Counted from the first letter of the stretch, positions 19,154 to 28,658 are shown. The stretch: DNA of 64,000 bases from Sphingomonas sp. (GCA_017418975.1 JAFOMG010000003.1:23541-87540), one strand, 5' to 3'. Notes: generated by a model not told the origin, from the sequence alone. Numbers and translations are program-made.

Positions 19154-19402
19154 ATGCGCCAGACCATCCTGATCCTTGCCGGCATGCTCGGCATCATCGC
19201 CGGCCTGGTGTTCCTGCTCCAGGGCCTCGGCATTCTCCATCTGCCCGCCGACAGCCCGATGATCGGCAGCCGGACCTGGGCGATCCGCGGCGGCATCATC
19301 GCCGTGCTGAGCGCGATCCTGGTCGGCGGCGTCCGTCTCGTCCCCACCAGCGCCGAACGCAAGGCCGCCCGCCGGGCCGAGCGCGAGGAGCGCCAACCTT
19401 AA
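19154..19402 (+). CDS. Small two-helix membrane protein, function unknown
   Basis: An 82-residue protein with two hydrophobic segments (TILILAGMLGIIAGLVFLLQ and IRGGIIAVLSAILVGGVRL) separated by a short loop (PADSPMIGSRTW). The C-terminus is strongly charged (ERKAARRAEREE). It resembles small uncharacterised alphaproteobacterial membrane proteins. GGGAGCCGCCGG precedes the ATG. I cannot assign a role. Confidence 0.65.
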   Translation: MRQTILILAGMLGIIAGLVFLLQGLGILHLPADSPMIGSRTWAIRGGIIAVLSAILVGGVRLVPTSAERKAARRAEREERQP

Positions 19403-19489
19403 CCGCAGCATACCAACGGGTTCAGCAACGCGACTCAATCGCTTCTCTATCGTTCTGCCCATGCGGGAAGAGAGGAATGGAGAACCGAA

Positions 19490-19792
19490 ATGTACCTTGC
19501 CAAGCTGATTGCCGCGGCCGCGCTCGCCACCGTCGGCGTCGCCAGCGCCGCCACGCCGGCTGCTGCCGCACCGGTGCCCACCACCAGCGTGATCGCGCTG
19601 GCGGCCGCCGCGCCCGCGGCGCAGGACTGGCGCTATCGGGATCGTGATCGCCGCCACTGGAACCGCGACCGCCGCCATTGGGATCGCGGCCGCCATCGCG
19701 GCTGGGATCGCGGCCGCTATCATCGCGGCAATCGCTATTGCCGCACCGAATGGCGCCATCATCGCCGCGTGACGGTCTGCTATCGCCGCTGA
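19490..19792 (+). CDS. Secreted Arg/His-rich basic protein
   Basis: A 100-residue protein with a signal peptide (AKLIAAAALATVGVASAA) followed by a low-complexity mature part rich in Arg, His, Trp and Asp. It has repeated WDR/HWNRDRRHW units, ending in CRTEWRHHRRVTVCYRR with two cysteines. Such RH-rich small exported proteins are frequent in sphingomonads and are uncharacterised. AGAGAGGAATGGAGAA lies upstream of the ATG. Confidence 0.7.
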   Translation: MYLAKLIAAAALATVGVASAATPAAAAPVPTTSVIALAAAAPAAQDWRYRDRDRRHWNRDRRHWDRGRHRGWDRGRYHRGNRYCRTEWRHHRRVTVCYRR

Positions 19793-19813
19793 GCGGGCCT
19801 GAGGAGGCCGCTG

Positions 19814-19842
19814 GGGCGTCCGCCGGGTTCCGGCGGGCGCCC
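19814..19842. terminator. Bidirectional terminator hairpin between convergent genes
   Basis: GGGCGTCCGCCGG pairs with CCGGCGGGCGCCC around a GTT loop. The dyad sits between the stop of the basic-protein gene and the stop of the kinase-like gene, so it can serve both transcripts. T-runs are short. Confidence 0.55.
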
Positions 19843-21239
19843 TATTGCCGGATCGGCATGCTGAACACGAAGCGGGCGCCCTGCCCCGGCGCGCTGTCCA
19901 CCACCAGGTCGCCGCCCATCGCCCGGGCAAGCCGGCGGGCGATGTAGAGGCCCAGCCCCGATCCGCCCGGCTCGCTCGGGTCGACGCGGCCGAACTTCTC
20001 GAAGATCTTCTCCTGATCGGCATGGGCGATGCCCTTGCCCTGATCGGCAACGATCACATGGCCGCGCGCCTCGTCGCGCTCCAGCCGGATCCACACCATC
20101 CCGCCCTGCGGCGAATAGCGCACCGCGTTGCCGATCAGGTTGACCAGCACCTGCAGCGCGCGGCGAAACTCGCCCCGCACCGGAATGCTCTCGTCCATCG
20201 ACGGCCGGTCGATCCGCACCTCGGCCTGGGCGGCACGCACCGCCAGCAGCCCGGCGGCGCGGCGCGCGACATCGGCCAGGTCGATCTCCTCGTCCGCCGT
20301 GCCGAAATCGTCGCGCTCGATCGCCTGCAGGTCGACCAGATCGTCGACCAGCCCGAGCAGGTGCCGCCCGGCATTGGCGATGTCGCTCGCATATTCGGCA
20401 TAATCGGGCTTGAGCGGCCCCTCGGTCTGCGCGCTGATCGAATCGGCATTGGCAATGATCTTGCCGAGCGGCCCGCGCAGCGCCCGGTCGAGCCGCTGGC
20501 TGAACGAATCGGGGAAGCCGCCAAAGGGCACCGCGGCGGCAGGCACCGGCGCATCCACCTTGGGCGCGGCCGGCATCGCCTGGTCGAGCATGTGCGCCGC
20601 CCCGACAAAGCCGGCGAAGCGGCCGCCCGGATCGGCGCGCGGCGTGGCCGCCAGGCGCACCATCCGGCCGGTGCCGCGCAGCTCGGCCTTCTGCCCGTCG
20701 AACCGGCCCTGGGCCGCCACCGCCGAAAGGATCGGCAATTCGCCGGCCTCGTCCTGTTCGAGCCGGAACAGCCGGGTGAGCGGCTGGCCCAGCATCATCG
20801 AGCTGTCGAACCCGTAGCGCGCGCCCGCCTCGATCGAGAGGAAGGTGATGCGCAGCGACGCGTCCGTCTCCCACAGCCAGTCGGCCGCCGAGCGGAAGAA
20901 ATCGCCGTCGCGCTCGGGCTCGCCCGCCGGCGCGCGCCAGCCCGGCCGCAGCCGCCAGCCGCTGACCTCGAGGCGCACGCCGCCCTGCTCGGGCTCGGCC
21001 CGCACCCACAATTCCAGATCGTCCTCGCCGTCCGCCGCGATGACGTTGCGCGAGATGGCGATGCCCAGCCGCTGCGAGAGCCGCGCCAGGGTGGCGATCT
21101 GGGGCACCGCGAGCGGCGCGCCGATCATGCCGCCGGCGCGCATGTTGAGCTCGAACAGCCGCGCCTCGGCATCGATCAGCCGCCCCTCGGCGTCCAGCCG
21201 GGCGATCGACAGCGGCAGCGTGGGATCGATCACGTTCAT
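19842..21239 (-). CDS. PAS-containing histidine-kinase-like protein lacking the phospho-histidine
   Basis: A 465-residue soluble protein. The N-terminal half carries PAS-like regions (about residues 1-100 and 110-215). The C-terminal half is a dimerisation plus HATPase module: N-box VNLIGNAVRYSPQGG, G1 DQGKGI (400-405), F-box KIFEKFGR and G2 GSGLGLYIA are intact. The H-box position reads DRALRGPLGKII at about 251-262, so the usual His-Glu of HELRTPL is Arg-Ala. ATP binding is expected, autophosphorylation on histidine is not. It is coupled to the DUF2336 gene upstream by an ATGA overlap. Confidence 0.85.
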   Translation of the reverse strand: MNVIDPTLPLSIARLDAEGRLIDAEARLFELNMRAGGMIGAPLAVPQIATLARLSQRLGIAISRNVIAADGEDDLELWVRAEPEQGGVRLEVSGWRLRPGWRAPAGEPERDGDFFRSAADWLWETDASLRITFLSIEAGARYGFDSSMMLGQPLTRLFRLEQDEAGELPILSAVAAQGRFDGQKAELRGTGRMVRLAATPRADPGGRFAGFVGAAHMLDQAMPAAPKVDAPVPAAAVPFGGFPDSFSQRLDRALRGPLGKIIANADSISAQTEGPLKPDYAEYASDIANAGRHLLGLVDDLVDLQAIERDDFGTADEEIDLADVARRAAGLLAVRAAQAEVRIDRPSMDESIPVRGEFRRALQVLVNLIGNAVRYSPQGGMVWIRLERDEARGHVIVADQGKGIAHADQEKIFEKFGRVDPSEPGGSGLGLYIARRLARAMGGDLVVDSAPGQGARFVFSMPIRQ

Positions 21240-22336
21240 TTCGCCCCTCCCCGCTGCAAGGCGATCCGGGCCGCGCGATAATCGGGATCGAGGCGAAGCG
21301 GCGCCAGCGCGTTGCGCGCCTCGCCCGGTGCGATCGCGGCGATGGAATCGAGCGTGTCGGCGAATTTCTCCAGGTCGCGCCGCGGATCCGCCTCGCTCAG
21401 CGCATAGCCGATCTGGGCGACGCCCTCCCGGCCGATCTCGAGCGCGCGCAGCGCCAGCCACAGCCGTTCGGCGGCGGGATCGAGCACGAGATCGCGGGCA
21501 AGCGCATAGGGCACGCCCATCGCATGGGCGAGCAGCGCGATGAACAGCACCACCCGCCGGTCCCCCAGCGATTCGACGAGCATGCCCGAAAGCTCGCCCG
21601 GCTGGGCGTCGATCGCCGCGGCGAAGCGCATCGCGGCGGCCTCGAGCCGATCGCCCTCGTCATACGCGGCAAGGCTGCGCTGGGCCGCTTCGCAAAGCGC
21701 CCGGTCGAGCGCCTCGTTGATGCCCTCCACCCCTTCGCGGAGCGCGGCGGCCGTCCACCACACCAGCTTGTGATGCAGCTCGGCGGGCAGCTCGGTCTGG
21801 AATTGTCCCACTTCGGGACTCGTCCTGCGGCGACTTTCGGCGATCAGTACCGCCATGGCACTGGCGGCGACCACCCGATCGGGATGCTGGACGAATCGGT
21901 TGATCAGGCTGGGCCGCTCGGGATCGTCCGGCGCGCTCATCGGCAGCGCCGTGCCCAGCATCTCCTGGCGCACCCGGGCGATCAGCTCGGCCATCAGCTC
22001 GCCGTCGCGCAGCAGGCCCGAGGACCATAGCCGGGCGAGCACGGCGGTGCCCGGCTCGATCAGCGCGCCGACCAGCTCGGCCTCGCCGCGTCCGGTGAGC
22101 AGGCGCACCGCATGCTCGCGAATCTCGCCCTCCACCGTCTCCACGAGCCCGCGGAGCAGCGCGGCCAGGCCTGCGCGGCTATGCTCGTCGAGCCGTGCCT
22201 CCTCGGGCAGGAAGAAATCTTCGACCGCGATCATCAGCCCCTTATAGGCGCGCAGCTCCGCAGCCGCCGCGCGTGCGAGCAGCTCCCGAGCGCCAACGGC
22301 CGAGCCATCGCGCATGCCGACGGGATTATCCGACAT
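21236..22336 (-). CDS. DUF2336 domain protein
   Basis: A 366-residue, mostly helical, Ala/Leu-rich protein. The blocks AELRAYKGLMIAVEDFFLPEEARLDE, HAVRLLTGRG and LINRFVQHPDRVVAASAMAVLIAESRR match DUF2336 proteins of alphaproteobacteria as I remember them. No catalytic motif is visible; helical repeats suggest a scaffold. It overlaps the start of the kinase-like gene by 4 bases, so the pair probably act together. ATG 22336 has GAGG close upstream; an in-frame TTG lies 9 bases earlier. Confidence 0.8.
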   Translation of the reverse strand: MSDNPVGMRDGSAVGARELLARAAAAELRAYKGLMIAVEDFFLPEEARLDEHSRAGLAALLRGLVETVEGEIREHAVRLLTGRGEAELVGALIEPGTAVLARLWSSGLLRDGELMAELIARVRQEMLGTALPMSAPDDPERPSLINRFVQHPDRVVAASAMAVLIAESRRRTSPEVGQFQTELPAELHHKLVWWTAAALREGVEGINEALDRALCEAAQRSLAAYDEGDRLEAAAMRFAAAIDAQPGELSGMLVESLGDRRVVLFIALLAHAMGVPYALARDLVLDPAAERLWLALRALEIGREGVAQIGYALSEADPRRDLEKFADTLDSIAAIAPGEARNALAPLRLDPDYRAARIALQRGGAK

Positions 22337-22372
22337 CGACCTCAAGCTAGCGGAAATGTCCTTAAGACGAGA

Positions 22373-23548
22373 CTAAGCTTTTTCGCGTGCGCCCTCAACC
22401 GCCGCGGCGAGCGTCGCGAAGGAATATATCGCAGCCGCAGCAAGGCCGATCGTGGCGAATCCGGCCAGCGCGAACGGGGTCAGGATGAGCAGATGCGCCG
22501 ACGGGCTGGCCCACCAGCGCTTCGGCCGGGAAGGCGCCCGCTCGACGAGCAACTGGGCGGCCATGGCCACCAGGGCGAGTACGGGCGGCGTGGTGTTGGC
22601 CGTGGCGGCGAACTCTCCCCAGCCGATGAGCAGCGCGACCAGGGCGAACAGCGCGAAGATCGCCCATTCGAGCAGGCGCGCCCGCTTGTCCTCGCCACGC
22701 AGCACCGCCATCGCCGCGCCGGTGGCCAGCGTCGCGGTGCCGGCCAGCGCGGTGACGGTGCCCGCCCCCGGCCAGCGCATCGCGGTAAGGACGAGCGCCA
22801 GCGCGGCGATCGCGCCGCCGGCGACGCTCACCGTCCAGCCGGGCACGTTGCGGCCGACCAGCTCGGGCAGCGCGATCCGCGCGGCGCGAGTGAATATCCA
22901 GCGGTCCGCCCAGTCGGTGCGGCGCTCGGTGAGCGCGGCGAGCACGCCGGTGTTGCGCGCCGCCAGCCCCTCGACGCTGCGCTCCACCGCATGGCCGCTC
23001 TTGAGCCAGCCCGCGGTGAGCGGCACATGCTCGGCGCCCGACTGGGCGGCGACGCGCAGCAGCGCCGACTGGAAGTCGTAATCCTCGGGCATCTGCGCGA
23101 TCTGGGCGAGCTGCTCCACGGTGATCCGGGCGACGCCGGCCCAGCTGTCGCGCATGTCGAGCCGCTCGATCGCGGCGGGCGACGCCGGATCGTCGGTGAC
23201 GAGCAGCGCCTCGCCGCTCGCCGTCGCCATCTTGTCCATCACCGGATCGGTGGTGACCAGCCCATCGGCCATCACCAGCACCTGCGCGCCGGGCGCGATC
23301 TTCTCGGCGGCTTCCTCGGCCGAGCGGACGATCTCGATCCGGGGATGGCGCTTGGCGGCGCGGTTGACCGCGGTGAGCAGGGCCGGCGTCATCTTGCCCA
23401 CCGCGACGAGCACCTGCTCGGCCCCGGCGCCGAACAGCAGCCGCGCCTGATATTCGAGCAGGGTCATCCCGCCAAAGGGCAGTGTCGCCATCAGCGTCCC
23501 CGGCCGGCCTTCGGCCTCCTCGACTGCGAATATGAGCCCCGCGAGCAT
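22373..23548 (-). CDS. Degenerate nucleotidyltransferase domain fused to membrane helices
   Basis: A 391-residue protein. Residues 1-190 follow the sugar-nucleotidyltransferase pattern (PFGGMTLLEYQARLLFGAGAEQVLVAVG, then VLVMADGLVTTDP) but lack the usual glycine-rich GxGxR loop. From about 205 the order ERRTDWADRWIFTRAARIALPELV, then a long hydrophobic region, is reminiscent of nucleotidyltransferase/CDP-alcohol phosphotransferase fusions. The DGxxAR...GxxxDxxxD motif of that second family is missing. Four to five membrane segments follow. It may be a non-catalytic relative. ATG 23548 is preferred over upstream GTG/TTG codons. Confidence 0.6.
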   Translation of the reverse strand: MLAGLIFAVEEAEGRPGTLMATLPFGGMTLLEYQARLLFGAGAEQVLVAVGKMTPALLTAVNRAAKRHPRIEIVRSAEEAAEKIAPGAQVLVMADGLVTTDPVMDKMATASGEALLVTDDPASPAAIERLDMRDSWAGVARITVEQLAQIAQMPEDYDFQSALLRVAAQSGAEHVPLTAGWLKSGHAVERSVEGLAARNTGVLAALTERRTDWADRWIFTRAARIALPELVGRNVPGWTVSVAGGAIAALALVLTAMRWPGAGTVTALAGTATLATGAAMAVLRGEDKRARLLEWAIFALFALVALLIGWGEFAATANTTPPVLALVAMAAQLLVERAPSRPKRWWASPSAHLLILTPFALAGFATIGLAAAAIYSFATLAAAVEGAREKA

Positions 23549-23596
23549 CCTGGGGTGGTTAAGGGGTTCATGCACGACAATCAAATCCCGCTGCTT

Positions 23597-23717
23597 CCCC
23601 TCCCTGCAAGGGAGGGGTTAGGGGTGGGTGGAGGCTTGGCGATACTGCCGATGCCACGCATGCTTCACCGTATCGCGGTCAAACACCCACCCCCAACCCC
23701 TCCCTTCCAGGGAGGGG
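23597..23717. repeat. Pair of inverted CCCCTCCCT repeats between convergent-edge genes
   Basis: Two inverted arms: 23597-23636 carries CCCCTCCCTGCAAGGGAGGGG then TTAGGGGTGGGTGG, and 23684-23717 carries CACCCACCCCCAACCCC then TCCCTTCCAGGGAGGGG. They can pair into a long hairpin around a ~47-base loop. The right arm ends just after the NamZ-like gene and may end its transcript. Confidence 0.65.
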
Positions 23718-23724
23718 AGTGGAG

Positions 23725-24921
23725 TCAGTAAATCAGATGCGGTGCCCGCGCCGCTTCCCAGGCCGCCTCGTCCGGCGCGGTCCGCGCGTCGAGGTCGCCA
23801 GGCTCCGCGCCCGCATCGTCGACCCATTCGCGCAGGTCCGGGCCGCCGTTGATCACGTCGATCGCCAGCTTGTCGAAGACATATTCATAGGGGAAGTCGC
23901 GCCACAGCGGGTAATCGCCGTAAAGCCGGCGGATCGCCTTGAAGCCCAGCGCCTGGAGCCGCCACGGGCGGAACGCGGCGTGATCATAGCCCGGCCCCTC
24001 GGCATGGATGAACACGCCCGAGCAGAGCTGGCCGACATGCTTGTGGAACGTCGGCTGGAACCACAGGTCGCGCAGCGTGCAGCCGGCGAGCCAGGCGGGG
24101 GCCAGCGCGCGCATCTCCGCGATCACCGCCTTCGCATCGATATCGGGCGCGCCGAACAGCTCGAGCGGGCGCGTGGTGCCGCGCCCTTCGGAAAGCAGCG
24201 TTCCCTCCAGCATCACCGTGCCGGCATAGGCGCGGGCCATGTTGACGTTGGCGGCATTGGGGCTCGGGTTGATCCAGGGCCGCTCGGGCGGCCAGCCGAA
24301 GCCGGGCGCGGCATCGGGCTGCCAGCCCTCCATCGCGATCACGCGATAGTCGAGGTCCAGCTTGAACTGCGCGATGAACCAGTGCCCCATCTCGCCCAGC
24401 GTCATGCCGTGGCGCATCGGCATCGGCCCGGCGCCGACGAAGCTCTCCCAGCCGGGCAGCAGCGTCGTGCCCTCCACCGGCCGGCCGGCGGGGTTGGGCC
24501 GGTCGAGCACCCACACGCTCTTGCCATGCGCCGCCGCCGCCTCGAGCACATAGAGCAGTGTCGTCACGAAGGTGTAGATACGGCAGCCGACGTCCTGCAG
24601 GTCGACCAGCAGCACGTCGAACGTGCCCATCGACTGGCCGGTCGGCCGCCGGACCTCGCCATAGAGGCTGAACACCGGCATGCCATAGGTGGGATCGGTG
24701 AAGTCGGGCGACTCCATCATATTGTCCTGCAGGTCGCCGCGCACGCCGTGCTGCGGGCCGAACACCGCCGAGACGTCGAGCCCGGCGGCGACCAGCGCGT
24801 CCAGCGAATGGGTCAGGTCCGCGGTCACCGAGGCGGGATGCGCGAGCAGCGCCACGCGCTTGCCCTGGAGGGGGCGACGAAGCTCAGGGTCGGCGAGCAG
24901 CCGGTCGATGCCGAATTTCAT
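23725..24921 (-). CDS. DUF1343 / NamZ-like exo-beta-N-acetylmuramidase
   Basis: A 398-residue protein of the DUF1343 family, whose characterised member NamZ removes terminal MurNAc from peptidoglycan fragments. Typical blocks are ALLAHPASVTADLTHSLDAL, FGPQHGVRGDLQDNM, PVFSLYGEVRRPT, DVLLVDLQDVGCRIYTF, VLDRPNPAGR and EGTLLSEGRGTTRPLELFGAP. No signal peptide is seen from ATG 24921, so a cytoplasmic recycling role is likely. It lies downstream of the DOMON-like gene in a short operon. Confidence 0.9.
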   Translation of the reverse strand: MKFGIDRLLADPELRRPLQGKRVALLAHPASVTADLTHSLDALVAAGLDVSAVFGPQHGVRGDLQDNMMESPDFTDPTYGMPVFSLYGEVRRPTGQSMGTFDVLLVDLQDVGCRIYTFVTTLLYVLEAAAAHGKSVWVLDRPNPAGRPVEGTTLLPGWESFVGAGPMPMRHGMTLGEMGHWFIAQFKLDLDYRVIAMEGWQPDAAPGFGWPPERPWINPSPNAANVNMARAYAGTVMLEGTLLSEGRGTTRPLELFGAPDIDAKAVIAEMRALAPAWLAGCTLRDLWFQPTFHKHVGQLCSGVFIHAEGPGYDHAAFRPWRLQALGFKAIRRLYGDYPLWRDFPYEYVFDKLAIDVINGGPDLREWVDDAGAEPGDLDARTAPDEAAWEAARAPHLIY

Positions 24922-24984
24922 GGCGCAGCAGGTGCCGGGAGTTCGGCGGCGACGCAAGCCGGATCGTCGCGCGCAACCGGCGGA

Positions 24985-25500
24985 TCATCCCGCCGGCACC
25001 TCGATCGCGAAGCCGCCGGGCGCATGGAAATCGGGCGCCCCCGGGGCGTGCGCGACGGACCAATAGGATTTGGCGCCGTCCGCCTCCTCGATCACCGCGG
25101 TGACGGCGACCTGCCAGACGCCCGCCGGCAGTCCGCCCAGGTCGACCCGCACGCGGATGCCGTCCGCCAGCGGCTCGATCAGCGGCGCGGCGAGCGGCTG
25201 GTCGCGCATGCCCTCGCGATACCCGTCGAATCGATAGGCCGCCCACTGGGTGGAGGGCGAGAAATTATACTCGAAATAGCCCTCGCCGCCCGCCGGCCGC
25301 ACGAACAGCTCGAAGCAGGTGTGCCGCCACAGCCCGTCGGTCCGCTCCGGCGGGGCGGGCGCCGGCAGCTTCGGCATCCCTCCCGTCACGCGATAGGCAA
25401 GCACGCTCGGGCCGTGCCGGATATCGGCGGAAACCTCGACGCGCTCCACCATGTGCGGCGGATGGGAGGGATGCGGGACCAGCGGGATGTGCAGCGCCAT
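24985..25500 (-). CDS. DOMON-like domain protein
   Basis: A 171-residue beta-rich protein. The blocks DGLWRHTCFELFVRP, GYFEYNFSPSTQWAAYRFDGYR and YWSVAHAPGAPDFH match the DOMON-like family of uncharacterised bacterial proteins. No signal peptide is seen. It is followed on the same strand after 63 bases by the NamZ-like gene, suggesting a shared role in cell-wall or sugar handling. The ligand is unknown. Confidence 0.75.
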   Translation of the reverse strand: MALHIPLVPHPSHPPHMVERVEVSADIRHGPSVLAYRVTGGMPKLPAPAPPERTDGLWRHTCFELFVRPAGGEGYFEYNFSPSTQWAAYRFDGYREGMRDQPLAAPLIEPLADGIRVRVDLGGLPAGVWQVAVTAVIEEADGAKSYWSVAHAPGAPDFHAPGGFAIEVPAG

Positions 25501-25542
25501 GCGCCCTGCCCTAGCCCAGTTCGCCGCATCGGCGAAGCAGCC

Positions 25543-27033
25543 TCAGAAGCGGAAGCTGACCCAGCCGGACAGGAAATCGGAGCTGCGATACCCCGCCTTG
25601 GTGAGCGACGGGCCCGCCGCCAGATGCTCGTACCGGCCGGTGACGGAGAGGCGCGGCGAGATCGTCCAGACCAGCTGTGCCCGGCTGACATCGGCGATCT
25701 TGCGATCCGCGACCTTCTGGGTGCCGGCAAAGGGCTGGCCATTGGCGCGGTACACCGCGTCGCGCGCATCGTCGCGCCAGGCCAGCTCATATTCCGCCGT
25801 CAGCCGCACTCCCTTCACCGGCGAAAAGGCCAGTGTCGGCGCCACCGTGACCAGGTTCGAGGGGGTCAGGAACAGCTGGTAGCTGTAGTAGATGTTGTTG
25901 CCGAACGGCGCATAGGCGTTGCGCAGCTTGCCGTCGCCATAGCCGCCGCCGCCGCTGGCATAATCGGCATGGAAGCCGATGCGCGGCGCCGTGGCGGATC
26001 TGCCGAGGCGATAGCTCTGGGCGAAGAATGCCTGCCACGCATCGATGTCCTGGCCGATATAGCGGCCCCATTGATGGTTGACCGACCAGTCGATCGCCAC
26101 CCGCCCGACATCGCCCCACAGCCGCGCGCCCGCATAATAGCGCCGCGCCGGCCCCACCCGGCCGCCCCAGGCGCCGACATCGTTGCGCCGGCGCCAGAGA
26201 AAGGGATCGAAATAGAGCTTCGAGCCCCCCAGCCAGGCCTTGGGCAGCGCCACGCCGAACGTCACGCCCGAGAAGCGGCGCGCCGGATCGTTGACGTCGT
26301 CGTCGGGGCCGAGATCGCCATAGGCGGTGGGCCGCAGATCGAACAGGTCGACCCGCAGCCAGCTGCTCCGCGCCCAGGCCCGGATGCCGTTCAGCGTATA
26401 GCGGATCGTGTTGTTGTCGCGCTGCGAGACCAGCAGGTTGGGCCCGTCGGTGAATTCCTGCCGCCCATAGCGCGCGCCGATCGCCACCCCGCCCAGCTCG
26501 GCGGTCGCCTCGGCGAAATATTGCTGGAAGACGAGGTCGTTGCGCAGCGAGGCCGCCGGCACCCCCAGCTCCCGCCCCGAAATGCCGCCATGCGCGACTT
26601 CGCCGTACAGGCGCAGATGCGGCCCGAGATGGAGATCGGCCCCGGCGACCAGCCGGTTGATGTCCTGCCGCTGGTGCGGCGCCTCGCGCAGGCCGGGATT
26701 GCTCGTCAGGTTGACGCGCAGCCGCGCCTCGCCCGACAGCGTCAGATAGATGTCGCCATCCTTGTCGAGCGGCAGGAATTTGAGCCGGTCGAGCGGATCG
26801 TCGCGCCGCGCCGGATCGCGCATCGCCCGCCAGTCCTCGGCCCAGCGCGACAGGCTGTAGCCGCCCGTGACCGCGCCATCGCCGGCCGCCGCCGCCGGAT
26901 AGCCGGCGCCGTCCGCCTTTTCCCGCGGCACCGGGGCCGGGACCTCGCGGACGGTCTGCGCCGCCGCGCCGCCGGTCAGCAGCATGGCAAGCGGAACGGT
27001 GCCGCCGGCTAGGGCGCGCAGCGCTATGGGCAC
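25543..27033 (-). CDS. Alginate-export-family outer-membrane beta-barrel protein
   Basis: A 496-residue protein starting at GTG 27033, with GAGAGGA upstream. A signal peptide (ALRALAGGTVPLAMLLTGGAAAQ) is followed by a mature part of alternating amphipathic strands. Blocks such as LTLSGEARLRVNLTSNPGL, ARYGRQEFTDGPNLLVSQRDNNTIRY and the C-terminal SDFLSGWVSFRF ending in Phe fit an outer-membrane barrel of the alginate-export (AlgE-like, PF13372) group. Such proteins occur outside alginate producers, so the substrate is open. Confidence 0.85.
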   Translation of the reverse strand: MPIALRALAGGTVPLAMLLTGGAAAQTVREVPAPVPREKADGAGYPAAAAGDGAVTGGYSLSRWAEDWRAMRDPARRDDPLDRLKFLPLDKDGDIYLTLSGEARLRVNLTSNPGLREAPHQRQDINRLVAGADLHLGPHLRLYGEVAHGGISGRELGVPAASLRNDLVFQQYFAEATAELGGVAIGARYGRQEFTDGPNLLVSQRDNNTIRYTLNGIRAWARSSWLRVDLFDLRPTAYGDLGPDDDVNDPARRFSGVTFGVALPKAWLGGSKLYFDPFLWRRRNDVGAWGGRVGPARRYYAGARLWGDVGRVAIDWSVNHQWGRYIGQDIDAWQAFFAQSYRLGRSATAPRIGFHADYASGGGGYGDGKLRNAYAPFGNNIYYSYQLFLTPSNLVTVAPTLAFSPVKGVRLTAEYELAWRDDARDAVYRANGQPFAGTQKVADRKIADVSRAQLVWTISPRLSVTGRYEHLAAGPSLTKAGYRSSDFLSGWVSFRF

Positions 27034-27320
27034 GGAATCGAATCCTCTCTCGGATACTCGGCCGGTTTCGTGTCGGACGATGTTGATGTCCGGCCATTGT
27101 ACAGCCACGCGCCCAAACGTGCCGCCTGGCAATGAATCCGAAATAATTCACATTTTCACAGATACTTATCCATATCCCCCATCCAGCGGGAGGCTCAAAA
27201 CATGCGGAAATGGTGACACGCCTTCCCGCAGCCATGCGGAATTCCGCACATCGAACATGCCCGATCCATGTTCGCGCCGGGGATGACGCGCCCGCGCGCC
27301 TCGGCTATGCGGCCCGCATC

Positions 27321-28547
27321 ATGACCGAATTCAAGTCCGATCTGCTCCGCCTGCTCTCCACGCGTGGTTACGTCCACCAGGTCACCGACCCGGAGGCGCT
27401 CGACGATCTCGCCACGAAGCAGATCGTCCCCGGCTATATCGGCTTCGATCCCACGGCGCCGTCGCTGCACGTCGGCAGCCTCGTCCAGATCATGCTGCTG
27501 CGCCGGCTCCAGCAGGCCGGCCACAAGCCGATCGTCCTCATGGGCGGCGGCACCGGCAAGATCGGCGACCCCTCGTTCAAGGACGAGGCCCGCAAGCTGA
27601 TGACCGACGAGGTGATCCGCGCCAACATCGCCTCGATCAAGACCGTGTTCGAGAAGTTCCTCACCTTCGGGGACGGCCCCACCGACGCGGTGATGGTCGA
27701 CAATGCCGACTGGCTCGACAAGCTCGAATATATCCCGTTCCTGCGCGACATCGGCCGGCATTTCTCGGTCAACCGGATGCTGAGCTTCGATTCGGTGAAG
27801 CTGCGCCTCGACCGCGAGCAGTCGCTCTCGTTCCTCGAGTTCAACTACATGATCCTCCAGGGCTATGACTTTCTGGAGCTGTCGCGCCGCGCCGCCTGCC
27901 GCCTGCAGATGGGCGGATCGGACCAGTGGGGCAATATCGTCAACGGCATCGAGCTGGCGCGCCGGGTCGACGGCACCGAGGTGTACGGCGTCACCACGCC
28001 GCTGATCACCACCGCCGATGGCGGCAAGATGGGCAAGACCATGTCGGGCGCGGTGTGGCTGAACGAGGACCAGCTCTCGGCATTCGATTACTGGCAGTTC
28101 TGGCGCAACACCGACGACCGCGACGTCGGCCGCTTCCTCCGCCTGTTCACCGACCTGCCGCTGGACGAGATCGCCCGGCTGGAGGCGCTGGAAGGCGCCG
28201 GGATCAACGAGGCCAAGAAGATCCTCGCCAACGAGGCGACCGCCATGTGCCGCGGCCGCGCCGCCGCCGAGGAAGCCGCCGAGACGGCCCGCAAGGTGTT
28301 CGAGGAAGGCTCCGCCGGCGGCGCGCTGCCCACCCATGCGGTGGCGGGCGGCAGCATCGCCGTGGTCGACGGGCTGATCGCGCTCGGCCTCTGCCCCTCC
28401 AAGGGGGAAGCCCGCCGCAAGGTCGCCGAGGGCGCGATCCGCGTCGACGATCAGGTGGTGAGCGATCCCGCGCTCGAGATCGCGGTGGCCGCGCCGGTCA
28501 AGCTCAGCTTCGGCCGGAAGAAGCACGGGATGCTCGTGCCCGCGTGA
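27321..28547 (+). CDS. tyrS: Tyrosyl-tRNA synthetase
   Basis: A 408-residue class I synthetase. The HIGH-type motif is the [10 protein letters not shown] segment, and the KMSKS-type motif is KMGKTMSG. The tyrosine-binding core includes [24 protein letters not shown]. The C-terminal S4 RNA-binding domain ([21 protein letters not shown]) is complete. ATG 27321 is the start that gives a normal N-terminus ([19 protein letters not shown]). The 287 bases upstream hold no gene that I can see. Confidence 0.96.
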   Translation: MTEFKSDLLRLLSTRGYVHQVTDPEALDDLATKQIVPGYIGFDPTAPSLHVGSLVQIMLLRRLQQAGHKPIVLMGGGTGKIGDPSFKDEARKLMTDEVIRANIASIKTVFEKFLTFGDGPTDAVMVDNADWLDKLEYIPFLRDIGRHFSVNRMLSFDSVKLRLDREQSLSFLEFNYMILQGYDFLELSRRAACRLQMGGSDQWGNIVNGIELARRVDGTEVYGVTTPLITTADGGKMGKTMSGAVWLNEDQLSAFDYWQFWRNTDDRDVGRFLRLFTDLPLDEIARLEALEGAGINEAKKILANEATAMCRGRAAAEEAAETARKVFEEGSAGGALPTHAVAGGSIAVVDGLIALGLCPSKGEARRKVAEGAIRVDDQVVSDPALEIAVAAPVKLSFGRKKHGMLVPA

Positions 28548-28658
28548 CATTCCGCCGACGGCCCTGATAAGTCGCTGTTAAGCCTCTTCGTTGCAACGGG
28601 ATTCACGCGGTAACGGTATCAATCGCAGACGTACCTCAAGCGTTTCGTGAGGCCGTGC

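Noticed and set aside
23719-27012. A 1097-codon plus-strand frame across three genes
   Set aside because: It lies opposite the NamZ-like, DOMON-like and porin genes, all with clear families; its product has no recognisable domain.
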